Source of the DNA: Verrucomicrobiota bacterium
GTDB taxonomy: Bacteria > Verrucomicrobiota > Verrucomicrobiia > Verrucomicrobiales > Verrucomicrobiaceae
NCBI GenBank assembly: GCA_017301975.1
Contig: JAFLEI010000019.1
Location: 1 to 64,000 of the forward strand
Direction of reading: 5' to 3'
DNA length: 64,000 bases
Shown: positions 52,181 through 61,517 of the stretch, piece after piece
How positions within the stretch are numbered: the stretch's first letter is position 1
How the letters are laid out: the number at the start of each line of letters is the position of its first letter
Notes under the pieces: model-generated
What the model saw: the letters and a program-made list of their open reading frames with translations, nothing else
Told to the model about the DNA's origin: nothing
Database searches by the model: none
Made by a program: the position numbers and the translations under genes

Positions 52181-55100
52181 TCATTCCTTCGTGATCGTCT
52201 CATCCAGATTCAGCAGCACGCGGGCCACCAGCGTATGCGAGTCGATCTCACCGGCCTTCGGCTGGTGGCGTTTGAGCATGTCCACCAGCACCGCAGTTTC
52301 TTTCGCCGTCGGCTGCCTTCCGGTGCAAAGCTGGAAGCCGTAGGCGATGTGCGCGGCATCATCGCTGCCACCTTCCTTCCACATGCGTTCCCCCAGCGCC
52401 TTGGCCGCCGCCATGCTCATGGTTTCGTTCAGCGTCATCAGGGCCTGCAGAGGCGTGTTGCTCTTCGAGCGGCGGATGCACGCGCTCTCGCCATTCGGCA
52501 CATCAAAGGTGCTCAAAAATGGATACGGCGTGCTGCGGCGGCGGAAGACATACACGCTCCGGCGGAACTGGTTCGCATCCTCATCCACCTTCCACGGGAA
52601 GGGCGCATAACTCGCAGGCTTTTCAAAGAGATACGCCGGAGCAGGCGGCATGACCGGTCGCCCACCAATGGCAGGATTGAGCAGGCCGCTCGCGGCAAGC
52701 TGGATGTCTCGCACCACCTCGCCCTCCACGCGAAAGCGCGGACCGCGTCCCAGCAGGCGGTTGTAGGGGTCACGCTCCAAAAGCTGGGGTGTCACCTTGC
52801 TGGACTGCTGATAAGTCTCGCTGCTGGTGATCAGGCGCAGCAGATGCTTCGTGCTCCAGCCATGCTCCATAAAATCAACCGCAAGCCAGTCGAGCAGCGC
52901 AGGGTGGCTGGGCGGCGCGCCCTGCGTCCCGAAGTCCTCCGCCGTCTCCACCAATCCCGTGCCAAAGCAGGCCTGCCACACGCGGTTCACATAAGCCCGC
53001 GCGGCGGTGGGAGATTTTTTGTCCACCAGCCATTTGGCAAAAGTAAGACGCGAGCCATCCGCATCCTTGGGCAGCGGATTCAGCACCGCAGGTACACCGG
53101 CGGTCACGCGGTTGTCTGGCTTGAGGAAGTCACCTCGCTTCAGCACCGCGGTCATGCGCGGCTCCGCACGCGCGTCCAGCGTCAGAGTGGTGGTTCCTTC
53201 AGGGTGCTGCTTCCAGAGCGATTCAATCTCGTCATTCTCCGGCTGCCATTCCGCCACCGTGGTGCGGAAGGCGCTGAACTCCGCTTTCTTGCCATACAGC
53301 GGATCAGCCTCGGCGTTCGGCGCATCCGTCACACTGATGCGATACCGCCCCAGGTTCATCGTCTGCAGGTCGTCGCTGTTCCAGCCGCCATGCTTCATGC
53401 TCAGCGTCACGCTCAGTTCGCTGTCGGCTTTCAGGTTCACGGGCTTCTCCAAAACAAACACTGCGTTGCGCGGCACATTACGCCGTCCAGGTCCGGCATT
53501 GATGCCCCAGGCGGTCTCCGCTTTGCCATCAATGGCATACGCGATGGGGCCCGTGACACGCTTGTCCTTCGTCTCTTCCTTGTCGCGGGCAAAGGGGGCC
53601 AGCGGCGTGTTTTCCGCCTCGCCAAAATCGGCCGTGGCTTTGACAAATTTCAGCTTCGTCATCTTGCCGTCGATCTTCATCTCCGCGCTGAACTCCGTCA
53701 GCGCCGCCGTCCCCTTCTGCGAACGTCCCGGACCATACGCCGGCAGATTGGGGTCATTCATCAACTCCAGTCGAAAGGCCGAGATCGTGCCGAGCGGAGC
53801 GCGGACACTCCTGTCCGCATCTGGGGCGCTTGCCTCATGAAATCCCTTCACCGCAAACTTCACGTCACTCTTCGTCGGCGCATAACCTTGCGCGAGGATG
53901 CTCCCATCTGGCTGACGCAGCGCCTTCTCTCCTCCTGAAGGATCATCCTCAAAAGCTAGCGTATGCCACTGCGGCTGCGCGGCTTTCACACCTGCCACCC
54001 ACGCCTTCATTCGCTCCTGCCAGTCAGGGTGGTCATGCTTCAGCTTGGCTTCCAGTTCAGCCGTGCGCTTCAGCACCTGCGCACGCTGCATCTGCTCGCT
54101 GGCCGTGTACACCACCCGCCACGGCTCGTTGTCGTTGTTCAGGTAGGCAAACATGCGGTAGTACTCCTCCTGCGAGATGGGGTCGTACTTGTGGTTGTGG
54201 CACTGCGTGCAGCCGATTGTGAGGCCGAGGACGCTTTTGCCGATCGTGTCCATGCGGTCAAACATCGACTCCATGCGGAACTGCTCCGGGTCCACGCCAC
54301 CCTCCTCGTTAACCATCGTGTTGCGCAGAAATCCCGTGGCCACGATCTGATCCTGCGTGGCCAGGGGCAGCTCATCGCCCGCAAGCTGCTGAATGACAAA
54401 CTGATCATACGGCAGATCACGATTGTAGGCGCTGATCACCCAGTCGCGGTAAAACCAGATGAACCGCATCGGGTCCTTCTCATAGCCGTTGCTGTCTGCG
54501 TAATGCGCCGCATCCAGCCAGTGTCGCGCCCAGCGCTCGCCAAAGTGCTGGCTGGCCAGCAAGTTGGAGGTCAGCCGTTGCACACTGCCTGCGGGATCTT
54601 TTTTGTAAGCGATGGCAAAGCCGGCGCTCTCCTGCGGCGTCGGCGGCAGCCCGGTGAGATCCAGGTGCAGGCGGCGCAGCAGCGTTTCAGGAGCTGCGGC
54701 GGGAGATGGCTGCAGCCCTTCCTTCGCCAGACGCTCACGGATGAAAGCATCGATGGGATGCTTTGCCCCCGCAGGCACCGGTGGCGTCACCGGCGGCTTG
54801 AAGGCCCAGTGGTCCGTTTTTCGCTCGATGCTCACGCTCGCGCTATCGGGCCAGACGGCACCGGCATCGATCCACTCCTTGAGCTTGCCGATCTCCTCAA
54901 CACTCAGCGGATCACCCTTGCGCGGCATGCGCATTTTCGGGTTCGTGCCCAGCACCGCGTGCATCAGGCGGCTGTCATCCGCCTTGCCGGGCACAATCGC
55001 CACACCAAAGTCACCGCCCTTCAGCGCGCTCGGTTTGTTGTCGAGCCGAAAAGCCGCCTCCTGCTTGTGCCCGCCATGGCACTTGTAGCAGTGCTCGCTG

Positions 55101-55189
55101 AAAATGGGCTGGATGTCCCGAACGAAATCCACCGCCGCGGAGGCAGGTGCGGTGAGGAGCAGCAGGAGAAGGGCAGGGGAGCTTTTCAC
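52181..55189 (-). CDS. PSCyt1/PSCyt2/PSD1 secreted cytochrome (DUF1549/DUF1553)
   Basis: About 1002 residues. PSCyt1 heme motif is HCYKCHGGHKQEAAFRLDN near residue 34; DUF1549 at about 125-330 (LTGLPPTPQESAGFA, RWARHWLDAAHYADSNGYEK, CTQCHNHKYDPISQEEYYRM); a beta-sandwich insert (SAFRLELMNDPNLPAYGPGR); and DUF1553 at about 700-960 (ARAYVNRVWQACFGTGLVET, YVFRRRSTPYPFLSTFDVPN). The family is PVC-specific and probably handles sulfated or methoxylated sugars at the cell surface; unproven. GTG 55189 gives the signal peptide MKSSPALLLLLLTAPASAA; ATG 55216 or 55240 would add residues. It usually pairs with DUF1501, but here none is adjacent. Confidence 0.92.
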   Translation of the reverse strand: MKSSPALLLLLLTAPASAAVDFVRDIQPIFSEHCYKCHGGHKQEAAFRLDNKPSALKGGDFGVAIVPGKADDSRLMHAVLGTNPKMRMPRKGDPLSVEEIGKLKEWIDAGAVWPDSASVSIERKTDHWAFKPPVTPPVPAGAKHPIDAFIRERLAKEGLQPSPAAAPETLLRRLHLDLTGLPPTPQESAGFAIAYKKDPAGSVQRLTSNLLASQHFGERWARHWLDAAHYADSNGYEKDPMRFIWFYRDWVISAYNRDLPYDQFVIQQLAGDELPLATQDQIVATGFLRNTMVNEEGGVDPEQFRMESMFDRMDTIGKSVLGLTIGCTQCHNHKYDPISQEEYYRMFAYLNNDNEPWRVVYTASEQMQRAQVLKRTAELEAKLKHDHPDWQERMKAWVAGVKAAQPQWHTLAFEDDPSGGEKALRQPDGSILAQGYAPTKSDVKFAVKGFHEASAPDADRSVRAPLGTISAFRLELMNDPNLPAYGPGRSQKGTAALTEFSAEMKIDGKMTKLKFVKATADFGEAENTPLAPFARDKEETKDKRVTGPIAYAIDGKAETAWGINAGPGRRNVPRNAVFVLEKPVNLKADSELSVTLSMKHGGWNSDDLQTMNLGRYRISVTDAPNAEADPLYGKKAEFSAFRTTVAEWQPENDEIESLWKQHPEGTTTLTLDARAEPRMTAVLKRGDFLKPDNRVTAGVPAVLNPLPKDADGSRLTFAKWLVDKKSPTAARAYVNRVWQACFGTGLVETAEDFGTQGAPPSHPALLDWLAVDFMEHGWSTKHLLRLITSSETYQQSSKVTPQLLERDPYNRLLGRGPRFRVEGEVVRDIQLAASGLLNPAIGGRPVMPPAPAYLFEKPASYAPFPWKVDEDANQFRRSVYVFRRRSTPYPFLSTFDVPNGESACIRRSKSNTPLQALMTLNETMSMAAAKALGERMWKEGGSDDAAHIAYGFQLCTGRQPTAKETAVLVDMLKRHQPKAGEIDSHTLVARVLLNLDETITKE

Positions 55190-55282
55190 GAGTTGGATGC
55201 AGAGTAGAACGCACATCCTGCATGCGAAATCAGCGCTCATCGCATGGAGAATGCTGTCGGGCGGGAGGCAGCTGCCACGCAT

Positions 55283-56644
55283 TCAGCGGACTTTGGCATC
55301 GGTCACCACCGGGGCTGGCGTTGGTGCGGGCGTTGGCTCTCCTGCAGCCTTCGCGCTGTCAGCCGGGTGCAGAGGGGTGGCCATGGCGGGTGTCTTCTCG
55401 CTGCTCACAGCTGTGGAAACCTCCCCGCTCGGGATGGATTTCTGAATGAACGGCCACACAAAAAATCCAATCACGATGAGCGCCACCAGGTTCAGCACCA
55501 CCGCGATCATGACACGGCTGCCGGAGGATTTTTTCAACGCGGCTGCGGGTGGGGCGTCAGCCACAGCGGTGGATTTCGCAGCGACAGAGGCCGCAGCCGG
55601 AGCGGTCGCGGACTTTGGTGCCACAGGCTTCGGCTTCGACGCACCAGCAGGTGTCGGGATCGACACAACGGAAGCCAAAGCCACAGGCTCATCCAAATGA
55701 ACGGCCACAGCCTCAACCACCTCAACCACCTCAGGCTTCACAGCAAGAACTGCCCTCTGCATCCCTGGCTGGACCGCGGCCATCAGCGGTGTCGTCTGCG
55801 CGCCCGGTGCCATCACCGGCGCCTGCTGCGGCAGGTAGGCAAAGCCGGTGTGCATGCTCAGCATCAGCATATCCAGCGCCTGCGCCACTGACTGCGGGCG
55901 CTGCTGTGGCGCCAGATTCAGCAGCCACGCCAGCCAGTCACGCAGCGGCGGGTCCAGGTCCGGCCGCAGGTGGCTCAGCACATGGCCGGCGTTGAAGCCA
56001 TGCCAGTCCCTCATCGTCTCCTCCACCGTCGTGCCTTGGGCCGGTGCAGTGTTGGTCGCCATGCAAAACAAACTGCCCGCCGCTGTAAAGAGATCGCTCT
56101 GCGTCGTCGGCGTGCCGCCCGTGTGCAGCTCCGGCGCACGAAACCACAGCGTCTCCGGCGGTTGCGTCTGCCGCGCCAGCGTGAGGCCCCAGTCCTGCAC
56201 CTGCAGAAACAAACCGCCGCCAGGATGATCGGCGATGATCAGGTTGCTCGGTTTCGGGTCGCCATGCGGCTGGCGCAGGTGCTCACCCACCAGCAGCGCA
56301 TGCATCAGCTGCACCGCCAGCGCACGCAGATCCGCAGGCGAGGGCCTGCGCTCAGCGGCAAAGTTCCGCCCGTTCATCCCCGGCATGAACTCAGACACCA
56401 GGGCAAACTCTTCCTCCGTCGGCAGCAGCGTGATCAGCCCCGCGATCTGCGGATGCCTCATCTGCATCAGCGAAGGAGCCAGTTGCTGCAGGCGCTCCCG
56501 GTCCAGCGGATTCACGGTTTCGTGGTCCTCCAGGAGCACTTTGATCAGCACCTTCCGCCCTGTCATCGTCTCCACTCCGCGATACACCTTGGCCGAGGGC
56601 CCGGCGGCGATGATCTTTTCGGGTTGGAAGTGGTCGGCGTACAT
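55283..56644 (-). CDS. Divergent Ser/Thr kinase-like protein with C-terminal TM
   Basis: A 453-residue protein. The kinase fold is at about 8-275: AAGPSAKVYRG replaces the Gly-rich loop, Lys in KVLIKVLLED, catalytic-loop HGDPKPSNLIIADH (HGD instead of HRD), VQDWGLTLARQ (DWG for DFG) and WFRAPELHTGG for APE. Asp, Lys and Asn of the catalytic set remain, so weak activity or a pseudokinase are both possible. A Pro/Ala-rich linker precedes one C-terminal membrane helix (MIAVVLNLVALIVIGFFVWP). It lies 93 bp upstream of the PSD1 cytochrome gene. Confidence 0.85.
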   Translation of the reverse strand: MYADHFQPEKIIAAGPSAKVYRGVETMTGRKVLIKVLLEDHETVNPLDRERLQQLAPSLMQMRHPQIAGLITLLPTEEEFALVSEFMPGMNGRNFAAERRPSPADLRALAVQLMHALLVGEHLRQPHGDPKPSNLIIADHPGGGLFLQVQDWGLTLARQTQPPETLWFRAPELHTGGTPTTQSDLFTAAGSLFCMATNTAPAQGTTVEETMRDWHGFNAGHVLSHLRPDLDPPLRDWLAWLLNLAPQQRPQSVAQALDMLMLSMHTGFAYLPQQAPVMAPGAQTTPLMAAVQPGMQRAVLAVKPEVVEVVEAVAVHLDEPVALASVVSIPTPAGASKPKPVAPKSATAPAAASVAAKSTAVADAPPAAALKKSSGSRVMIAVVLNLVALIVIGFFVWPFIQKSIPSGEVSTAVSSEKTPAMATPLHPADSAKAAGEPTPAPTPAPVVTDAKVR

Positions 56645-56744
56645 GGATTACGGCGATTTCCACCAGCATGTCAAAAATCCGGGGGGCAGCGCAAGACAAG
56701 ATTGGCGTACTTGCACGCCGCCGCATCCGCCCCACAGTCGTCCC

Positions 56745-57548
56745 ATGATGAAACTCGGACTCATTGGCTGCGGAAAAATGGGCGGCGCACTCCTGCGCGG
56801 CGTGGAGCAGGCGCTTGGCAAAGCCAGCCTGAATGTGGCCCTCAGCGATGTCATGCCCGAGGCCGTGAACTCCCTGCGCAAATGCCTCACCTGCAAAACC
56901 ATCACAGGCACCCCGGCGGAAGTCGCCGCAGCCTCAGACGTCATCATCCTCGCCGTGAAGCCCGGTGACATGAAGTCCCTCTGCGAATCCCTCGCGCAGG
57001 TCAAAGGCTCCCGCCTCTACCTCAGCATCGCCGCCGGAGTCTCCCTGGCCAATCTCGAAACCTGGCTCGGTGAAAAGCAGCGCGTCATTCGCAGCATGCC
57101 CAACACCCCGGCACTCGTCGGCAAAGGCGCAGCCGCTTTCTCACGCGGCAGCAAGGCAAACGCCAAAGACGCTGCCCTCGCCTCTAAGATCCTCGGCGCC
57201 GTCGGCACTGCCGATGAAGTCTCCGAAAAGCTCCTCGATGCCGTCACCGGCCTCTCCGGCAGCGGCCCCGCCTACGTTTACACCGTCATCGAAGCCCTCG
57301 CCGACGGCGGCGTCCTCATGGGCCTGCCCCGCGCAGCCTCCTTGCGCCTCGCCGCCCAAACCGTCGCCGGCGCCGCCGAAATGGTCCTCACCACCGGCAA
57401 ACACCCCGCCTCCCTCCGCGATGAAGTCACCAGCCCCGGCGGCACCACCATCGCCGGCCTCGAAAAACTTGAGCAGCACGGCCTCCGCAACGCCATGATC
57501 CAAGCCGTCCGCGCCGCCACCGAAAAAAGCAAAGCCCTCGGCTCTTAA
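56745..57548 (+). CDS. proC: Pyrroline-5-carboxylate reductase
   Basis: About 267 residues. NADPH-binding start MKLGLIGCGKMGGALLRGVE, then VIILAVKPGDMKSLCESLAQ, RVIRSMPNTPALVGKGAAAF, the substrate region GSGPAYVYTVIEALADGGVL and the C-terminal LRDEVTSPGGTTIAGLEKLE. It reduces pyrroline-5-carboxylate to proline. ATG 56745 or 56748 (MM start) fits the family length; the longer open frame upstream is a shadow of the kinase gene on the other strand. Expressed from its own promoter, divergent from the kinase-like gene. Confidence 0.95.
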   Translation: MMKLGLIGCGKMGGALLRGVEQALGKASLNVALSDVMPEAVNSLRKCLTCKTITGTPAEVAAASDVIILAVKPGDMKSLCESLAQVKGSRLYLSIAAGVSLANLETWLGEKQRVIRSMPNTPALVGKGAAAFSRGSKANAKDAALASKILGAVGTADEVSEKLLDAVTGLSGSGPAYVYTVIEALADGGVLMGLPRAASLRLAAQTVAGAAEMVLTTGKHPASLRDEVTSPGGTTIAGLEKLEQHGLRNAMIQAVRAATEKSKALGS

Positions 57549-58185
57549 TCGGAGGATAGGCCTCCGGCCTGTCAACGGATCGAGGCGTCTCGCCTTCGTC
57601 TGAAATCTGAAGGCCTCAGCAGTACGATGGGCACTCCTGCCCGTCGATCAGCGCCCCCTCAATCACCCTCGCCCACGCCCAGTCTCAAACCAATCGTCTG
57701 TAGCATCAGACCAATGCTCCACGGCGTTCAGAAACCTGTGCTGACCGACCCTGATAACACAGGCAGTTGAAAATGGGTCTGAGTGACTTGCCCCGGACAC
57801 CGGGAGCACTGGAGGAGTGGGACCATCCTGGTCCCACAACACTCCGCAAGGTCTGGCGTTCCTACCAGCCGTTGCAGTCTCTTTCCGAAGGACAGACCTG
57901 CTTTCAACGGAGCATGGTATCAATTCATGCCACTTGAGGCAGACTCTTCGCCGCAGGCATTCTCCCCCTCCGAAAGCCCGGAGCGCTGCCACAAAAGTGA
58001 GCCGTGGGTGCCAACCCACGGAATCGCATCATCCATGTCTCCCGAATGTCGTGGAACCGCGTAGCGGTGGCACAAAACGCCGCCGTGCCCAGGGTCTTGG
58101 CAAAAGCTTGGCCCGGCAGACAAGAGAGCCCGAGGCTTGGCAAATCCCGCCGCACCGCACTCCTGGCCCACCGCCTGCGCTGAAA
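57549..58185. repeat. Non-coding region with a cluster of short-loop hairpins
   Basis: No protein gene is convincing here; reverse frames at 57663-58019 and 57920-58423 have no family features. The stretch holds at least seven inverted repeats with 3-4 nt loops: 57558-57570, 57581-57598, 57625-57646, 57792-57804, 57817-57837 (GTGGGACCA, TCC, TGGTCCCAC), 58002-58021 (CCGTGGGT, GCCA, ACCCACGG) and 58056-58068. Such stem-loops could be a mobile intergenic repeat family, mRNA structures or transcription-end signals. Multi-copy status cannot be tested here. Confidence 0.55.
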
Positions 58186-58527
58186 TCAAAACGTCGGCTT
58201 GAAATACCCCAGATACGCAAGCCCGGCTCCCGCAATCGCCGCGATCAGCACCACCAGCGGTGCCGTGATCACCCGGCGCTTCGCCAGCACCGGCAGGAAT
58301 CCCAGCACCAGCCAAAGGCCGATCTTGATCCAGGCCCACACCGGCATCGTGCCCATGATGCCCAGCTTCGCCAGCATCCCGAATCCGGAGACAAGGCTGA
58401 TCACCAGACCGATGCCATGCCACATCATGGCCTTCTTGGCGCCTTCACTGGAGAACAGACCGCCGAAGCCAATAAAAACAAGGATCAGGCCGATGACATG
58501 CAGGTAATGATAAAACGGGAGAGACAT
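58186..58527 (-). CDS. Small four-TM membrane protein
   Basis: About 113 residues, almost entirely hydrophobic with four predicted helices (FYHYLHVIGLILVFIGFGGL; MWHGIGLVISLVSGFGMLAK; VWAWIKIGLWLVLGFLPVLA; APLVVLIAAIAGAGLAYLGY). Conserved-looking His in HVIGL and MMWHGIG suggest heme or copper-type binding as in CopD/SirB-like small membrane proteins, but no family is certain. ATG 58527 precedes the first helix; the frame is open 12 codons further. Confidence 0.75.
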   Translation of the reverse strand: MSLPFYHYLHVIGLILVFIGFGGLFSSEGAKKAMMWHGIGLVISLVSGFGMLAKLGIMGTMPVWAWIKIGLWLVLGFLPVLAKRRVITAPLVVLIAAIAGAGLAYLGYFKPTF

Positions 58528-58599
58528 AGCCGAGTCTGTGGCCCAAAGAAACGCCTCACACAAGTACGGGGATGTTCAGATTTCCAGATCTCTGAACAC

Positions 58600-58632
58600 A
58601 AAAAAAGGCGGTCCGCTCATCACGGACCGCCT
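58600..58632 (-). terminator. Rho-independent terminator of cysI
   Basis: A perfect 10-bp stem AGGCGGTCCG (58606-58615) / CGGACCGCCT (58623-58632), 7-nt loop. On the reverse strand seven T follow (58606 down to 58600). It lies 24 bp after the cysI stop. Confidence 0.95.
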
Positions 58633-58655
58633 CAGAAACAACGTTTTTTGGAGGA

Positions 58656-60446
58656 TCAACCCTCTTCCGCAGCCTTGGCACCCGCCAGCTTCGCAGCGCG
58701 CTCAGCCAGCTCAATGTGGAACTGCTCCGGCGTCGGCGCCTCACCCGTGGTGCGGGTGCGGGCAAACCAGTCGGCGAAGATTTCGCCGTCCTTGCGCTCG
58801 GCCTTGAAGGCTTCCAGGAAGGCGCGGACCTTGCCCGGAACTTCTTCACCCAGCACAGTCTTGTACTCCAGACCGGCGAGGCGGTTGCCGCGGATGCTGC
58901 CACCCACAAACATCGCATACTTGTTCGGGGAGCGACCCACAAAGCCGAAGTCGGCGTTGTAGGGGCGGCCGCAGCCGTTCGGGCAGCCCGTCATGCGGAA
59001 CAGGATCGGCTCGTCTTCGAGGCCCAGTTCACGCAGCGCTTCGTCGATCTTGTCCATGAATCCCGGCAGCACACGCTCAGACTCGCTCAGCGCCAGGCCG
59101 CAGGTCGGCAGGGCCACGCAGGCGTGGGCCACCTTGCGGGCGCGGGTCATGCCATCGGCATGCACGACACCATGCTTGGCCAAAATCGCATCCACAGCGG
59201 CCTTCTGCTCAGGCGCCACGTCGGCAATGATCATGTTCGTGTTCGGCGTCACGATCAGCGGCAGGTCCAGCGTCTTGCACAGGTCCACGAAAGCACTGCG
59301 ATAGTGCGGGCCGTTTTCACGGTCCACAATGCGGCCCATGCTCACATGCACGGCGCAGTAGAGCTTGCCGTCGCCCTGCTCATGCCAGCCGAGCTTGTCC
59401 TCGACGCTGTCAAAGTTGAGCTCTTTCGGCGGGAACGTCTCGATGCCCGGCAGGCGGCGCACCACTTCGGCGCGGAAGCCGTCCAGACCCATCGTCTGCA
59501 CGGTGTACTTCAGGCGGGCGTTCTTGCGCTCCGTGCGGTTGCCATGGTCACGCTGGGTGGTCACGATGGCTTCGATCACATCGACCACATTCGCACGCTT
59601 CGCATAAAGCAGCGGCTGGCCCAGGAAGGGGCGCGTGGTCAGCTGGCCGTGGCTCATGCCAAAGCCGCCGCCCACCGTGATCGTGTAGCCTTCCACAGCA
59701 CCGTCCACCACGTGCGGCACCAATCCCACGTCCTGGGAGAAGATGTCCGCATCGTTGCAGGGCTGGATGGCCACGCCGATCTTGAATTTACGCGGCAGAT
59801 AGACCTTGCCGTAGATCGGGTCGTCGCCTTCCGGGGCCTTCGTCGCCTCACGCACGGCAGGATTCACCTCCGGGTCCTGAGTCCACTCGGGCTCCAGCTT
59901 TTCGCCATCCAGCCAGATGTCGGCATAGGCCTGGCTGCGCCACAGGAAGCGCTGGCTGATTTCTTCCGTAAGTGTCTGAGTATCAGCATGCACCGCGTCC
60001 TTGATCGGTGCCGCCGGGCCCATGGTGTTGCGCACCACGTCGCCGCAGGCACCCATGGTGCTGAGGCCGCTGTGGCAGACGTTGGAAATCACCTCTTTCA
60101 GGCCGCCTTTCAGCACGCCATGGAGCTGGATGCCCTGGCGGTTGGTCAGGCGCATGTTGCCGAAAGCCTTGGTGCACAGGTCGTCATGGATCATCCACTG
60201 CTTCGCCGTGATACGGCCGCCAGGCATCTTGCTGCGGATCATGAAGCTCCAGGCTTTGTCCAGCTTCGCCTTGGTGCGTTCGGCGCGCACATCGCGATCA
60301 TCCTGCTGGTAGGAGCCGTGGTGCTTGAGCAGGATGTTGGAGTCCTCCGGGATGTTCGGGGTGCTGGTATCAGCGAACTGCTCGGCCAGCTGGCCACGCA
60401 GGCCGGCTGAGGCGAGTTTGATGTCTTCGACGGAGGCTTTGCTCAT
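58656..60446 (-). CDS. cysI: Assimilatory sulfite reductase hemoprotein subunit
   Basis: A 596-residue enzyme of the CysI family. The N-terminal part has KHHGSYQQDDRDVRAER and MIRSKMPGGRITAKQW. The siroheme/4Fe-4S ligands are ALPTCGLALSESERVLPG and RMTGCPNGCGRPYNADFGFV. It reduces sulfite to sulfide for cysteine synthesis. No cysJ flavoprotein or sulfate-reduction genes are nearby, so electrons may come from ferredoxin or a distant partner. Single gene with its own terminator. Confidence 0.96.
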   Translation of the reverse strand: MSKASVEDIKLASAGLRGQLAEQFADTSTPNIPEDSNILLKHHGSYQQDDRDVRAERTKAKLDKAWSFMIRSKMPGGRITAKQWMIHDDLCTKAFGNMRLTNRQGIQLHGVLKGGLKEVISNVCHSGLSTMGACGDVVRNTMGPAAPIKDAVHADTQTLTEEISQRFLWRSQAYADIWLDGEKLEPEWTQDPEVNPAVREATKAPEGDDPIYGKVYLPRKFKIGVAIQPCNDADIFSQDVGLVPHVVDGAVEGYTITVGGGFGMSHGQLTTRPFLGQPLLYAKRANVVDVIEAIVTTQRDHGNRTERKNARLKYTVQTMGLDGFRAEVVRRLPGIETFPPKELNFDSVEDKLGWHEQGDGKLYCAVHVSMGRIVDRENGPHYRSAFVDLCKTLDLPLIVTPNTNMIIADVAPEQKAAVDAILAKHGVVHADGMTRARKVAHACVALPTCGLALSESERVLPGFMDKIDEALRELGLEDEPILFRMTGCPNGCGRPYNADFGFVGRSPNKYAMFVGGSIRGNRLAGLEYKTVLGEEVPGKVRAFLEAFKAERKDGEIFADWFARTRTTGEAPTPEQFHIELAERAAKLAGAKAAEEG

Positions 60447-60581
60447 AAAGGTGGTTTAGGGGGCCGACAGTCTCGGCTAGGATGGCTTGAATGCAAGTGG
60501 TTGAGGCCAGGGCGTCATTCTGAAAATCTTGGCATGGGATGCGTGACAATCTTGCACCGGCAGGGTTACACTCTCTTTGGA

Positions 60582-61451
60582 ATGAGCAGGCACCCCATAC
60601 GCACCCTTTCAGCGACAGCCGCCGCGCTGCTGCTGCTGGGTGGCTGTGTCAAAAAAAGCGAGTATGATGTCCTGCAGATTGAGAATCAGGCCCTGCAGAC
60701 GCGTGTGGATGAGACCAACCATCTCCTCGTGCAATCACAAGCAGATTTGTCCGCCCTGCAGGTACAGATGCAGCAATTTGCGGCGGTACAGACCCAGTTG
60801 CAAAAGACCCAGCAGGAGCTCACCCAGTCGCAGGATCAGTTCAAGGCCTTGAAATCCCAGTTCGACCATTTCCGCACCCAGCGCCGCAGCGCCATGGTGG
60901 GAAAGAAATTTCCCGTGCTGAATCTGGACGATGGCAAAGTCCTGCGCGAGGCCGAAATCACTGCCGTAAGCGCCGAAGATCTTTCAATCCGGCACGCCGA
61001 TGGCCAGCTCAGAGTCGCCTTCGCGAAAACCACCCCGGATCTGCGCTGGGAGGCCTGCTACGATCCCCTGGAGGCCCAGGAAAAATCCCGCGAGAAGATC
61101 CTTCTCAAAGCCCGCGAAACAGATTCACGGCTGGCCCTGGATCAAGGCGTTCCATCCCAGCCCCCCGCTTCGGCGGCAGCCATGCCGGCCAGCAACGTGG
61201 TTGACGTCCTGCGCACGCAGCTTGCCTCCCAGCGACAGGTCTTAAACACAGAGTACCAAGCTTTGATCGCGAAAAATCCCGCCGCCCTACGCGGTGTGGA
61301 GTGGAATTCCGCCCAGCCCGAGGTCAGCCCCCTGCTCAACACGCTCTCCGGCAGCCGCGCTGTGCTGGGTATCAGCCGGCTGCAATCCCATCGCGATGCT
61401 ATCCTGTCCACCCTCCAGCAACTCCGCCAGCTCGATCCTGCCGCCCGCTGA
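60582..61451 (+). CDS. Outer-envelope lipoprotein with coiled coil
   Basis: About 289 residues. The signal is a lipoprotein type (AALLLLGGCVKKSEYD, lipobox LGGC with Cys22). A long coiled coil follows, about 25-105 (ALQTRVDETNHLLVQSQADL, QTQLQKTQQELTQSQDQF), then a small beta domain about 110-165 (FPVLNLDDGKVLREAEITAV, LSIRHADGQLRVAFAKTTPD). The C-terminus has further helices. I do not recognise the family; a structural role at the envelope is likely. A TACACT -10-like box sits 9 nt before ATG 60582. Two SHD1-type secreted genes follow. Confidence 0.78.
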   Translation: MSRHPIRTLSATAAALLLLGGCVKKSEYDVLQIENQALQTRVDETNHLLVQSQADLSALQVQMQQFAAVQTQLQKTQQELTQSQDQFKALKSQFDHFRTQRRSAMVGKKFPVLNLDDGKVLREAEITAVSAEDLSIRHADGQLRVAFAKTTPDLRWEACYDPLEAQEKSREKILLKARETDSRLALDQGVPSQPPASAAAMPASNVVDVLRTQLASQRQVLNTEYQALIAKNPAALRGVEWNSAQPEVSPLLNTLSGSRAVLGISRLQSHRDAILSTLQQLRQLDPAAR

Positions 61452-61517
61452 TCGCACGGAATCCATAAAATAATCTAGGCAAACCGCCCTTTTGATCGTT
61501 CCATGTCGCATTCAACC

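Noticed and set aside
57663..58423. Reverse frames in the hairpin-rich region
   Set aside because: No domain, leader or ribosome site; the sequence is dominated by inverted repeats, so translation would be accidental.
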